From Bermanella sp047621325 (GTDB lineage: Bacteria > Pseudomonadota > Gammaproteobacteria > Pseudomonadales > Oceanobacteraceae), in assembly GCA_047621325.1 (NCBI GenBank), contig JBLHLT010000005.1, positions 1 to 64,000 of the forward strand: a stretch of 64,000 nt of DNA. The letters run 5' to 3'. Each line of letters opens with the position of its first letter. The first letter of the stretch is position 1. Of this stretch, positions 62,812 through 64,000 are shown piece after piece. Under the pieces are notes generated by a model. That model had not been told where the DNA came from and did not search any database. It was given only the letters and a program-made list of their open reading frames with translations. A program made the position numbers and the translations under genes.

Positions 62812-63593
62812 TGAAACCTATTATGATTGCTTCTTTGTGTTTTTCACTGTCAGCTTGCCAAGGGTTGCCTCAGGGTGACCCTGATTTTTATACATGGGTA
62901 GATGAAACTGGGCAGATTAGAACTGTAAAAAAGAAAGCGACTAAATCAAGTGTAACGTCGATTACAAAAAATGAAAAAGCAGTTAGCGTTAATGATTTTG
63001 ATCCTAATGATTTTGTAGCATCAGAAAATATAGATAAAAAACTTTCTGATGAGAAATTGTTTGCTTGGCAAGATAATACAGGGGCTCAAATAGTTGTAGA
63101 GGAATTAATCGAAACCAAAGTTGAGGCCGACGAGTCGACTACTGCATTTAAAACTGAAGAGATAAATTTGAAGGCATTCAGGGAGGGCTCTCAAATTTTA
63201 TTTAAGGATATAGATGGGGTCTCAATTAGCTTGGAACGCTATTACCAGTTTAATCAAAGTACAAAGCAGGATTATTTATTGATTGAGCTTTACGACTCAA
63301 TGGAAAGGATTCAAGTTAAATCCTTTGTTTCTAGTGAGTCGGTGGCGATGCCGCAAATTATTCCGCTCACAGCCGAATTTAAGCAGGTTTACGCATTCGA
63401 AAATCCGTATCAGTTTAGAGAACCCGAGTCTTGGTATAGTTATGGCTACCTATATGGGGAGTTAAATATCCCAAAAGGGTCCTCTTATCTTCTGCTGTTG
63501 CCAAACCCTCTGTCCGGTGTTATCGAAGCGGAAGAGGGTATGATTATCAAGCAAAGTAACTTGGGTGATATTGTTTTAACATTGCTTAAGTAA
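62811..63593 (+). CDS. Lipoprotein with DUF4124-like repeats and a MalM-like C-terminus
   Basis: This 260-residue protein has a lipobox LSAC (13-16), so it should be lipid-anchored. Two similar segments, FYTWVDETGQIRTV (about 27-40) and FAWQDNTGAQIVV (about 84-96), look like the DUF4124 motif. The C-terminal 140 residues resemble the MalM periplasmic domain by eye. It starts on the last base of the FadL-like gene's stop, so it is translationally coupled and is the last gene of the four-gene run. Confidence 0.78.
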   Translation: MKPIMIASLCFSLSACQGLPQGDPDFYTWVDETGQIRTVKKKATKSSVTSITKNEKAVSVNDFDPNDFVASENIDKKLSDEKLFAWQDNTGAQIVVEELIETKVEADESTTAFKTEEINLKAFREGSQILFKDIDGVSISLERYYQFNQSTKQDYLLIELYDSMERIQVKSFVSSESVAMPQIIPLTAEFKQVYAFENPYQFREPESWYSYGYLYGELNIPKGSSYLLLLPNPLSGVIEAEEGMIIKQSNLGDIVLTLLK

Positions 63594-63594
63594 T

Positions 63595-64000
63595 CTAGGC
63601 TCTTCGGTTTAGCTTGGTCTCGACCATTATGCGAGTGGATATTTCTTCAACAGATAAATCCGTTGTTGTAAGAAAAGGAATGTTCATACGTCTAAATAAC
63701 ATCTCTACTTCTTCTGTTTCGTAGTAGCACTGATTCAAAGAGGCATACCGGCTATTGGCTTTACGTTCATTTCGAATTGCAGCTAGGCGTTCTGGGTCGA
63801 TGGTTAGGCCAAATAATTTACTCTTAAACGGCTGAAGTGCGGATGGCAGCTCGCCACTCCCTAAATCTTCTTCAGTTAAAGGATAATTTGCCGCTTTAAT
63901 ACCAAATTGAAGCGCAAGATATAAGCAGCTAGGGGTTTTGCCTGAGCGCGATACACCAACCAGTATGATATCGGCTTTGTCATAGTGCTTTATTTTACTG
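63595..64000 (-). CDS. ppsR: Phosphoenolpyruvate synthase regulatory protein PpsR (partial)
   Basis: This is the C-terminal part (about 134 residues) of a DUF299 bifunctional kinase/pyrophosphorylase that switches PEP synthase on and off. The P-loop region ILVGVSRSGKTP is at the edge of the window, followed by FGLTIDPERLAAIRNERKA and EVEMLFRRMNIPFLTTT. The 5' end lies beyond the window. It converges on the lipoprotein gene with a 1-bp gap. Confidence 0.92.
   Translation of the reverse strand, partial: SKIKHYDKADIILVGVSRSGKTPSCLYLALQFGIKAANYPLTEEDLGSGELPSALQPFKSKLFGLTIDPERLAAIRNERKANSRYASLNQCYYETEEVEMLFRRMNIPFLTTTDLSVEEISTRIMVETKLNRRA

Overview
The window is chromosomal DNA of a gammaproteobacterium. 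Most of it is housekeeping genes in an order I recall from Pseudomonas: tig-clpP-clpX-lon-hupB-ppiD, fabI next to a peptide ABC transporter, mltD-methyltransferase-rnhA-dnaQ, fimL, sohB, cysI with a DUF934 gene, and cysB/cysH/thrH/pabB. The bases look only moderately GC-rich (low to mid forties percent by eye). That combination fits a marine Oceanospirillales-type relative (Oleispira, Bermanella or Thalassolituus-like) better than Pseudomonas itself, but the species cannot be fixed from the sequence alone. No rRNA, tRNA or CRISPR array was seen.

Left part (1-9400): after an AraC-family regulator comes a complete chromosomal integron. It has an integron integrase on the minus strand with a perfect LexA (SOS) box at its start, a non-coding attI-side region rich in short repeats, and six gene cassettes all pointing right. 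Each cassette boundary could be verified: the bases just inside its left end are the exact reverse complement, over 8-9 bp, of its right-hand R'' site. The cassettes encode (1) a large unknown 564-residue protein with a possible C-terminal HEPN-type motif, (2) a small secreted protein, (3) a small membrane-anchored protein, (4) a two-gene BsuBI/PstI-type restriction-modification system, (5) another secreted protein, and (6) a two-helix membrane protein. The array ends just before the terminator of malate synthase G.

Middle part (9400-31100): glcB, a DUF1289 protein, an oxidoreductase, a TerB-like protein, transaldolase, DusA and a membrane EAL phosphodiesterase lie before a sugar and translation run (gltX, manC-type GDP-mannose enzyme, kdsC, kdsB). 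A SulA-like gene follows, whose LexA box carries the same 19-bp core as that of the integrase. Next comes the protein quality-control block tig, clpP, clpX, lon, hupB and ppiD.

Right part (31100-64000): a five-gene peptide ABC transporter is read into fabI. Then come mltD; methyltransferase-rnhA-dnaQ; fimL and a small membrane gene; an SCP2 protein; sohB; an AcuI-like reductase; a CPA2 antiporter; sulfur assimilation genes (DUF934, cysI, later tauE-like, cysB, cysH); nfuA; purEK; a DAHP synthase; a tiny excisionase-like protein; a universal stress protein; thrH and pabB. The last stretch is a four-gene run of a C39-type peptidase, two outer-membrane barrel proteins and a lipoprotein, which looks like an uncharacterised envelope or export locus. 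The window ends inside ppsR.
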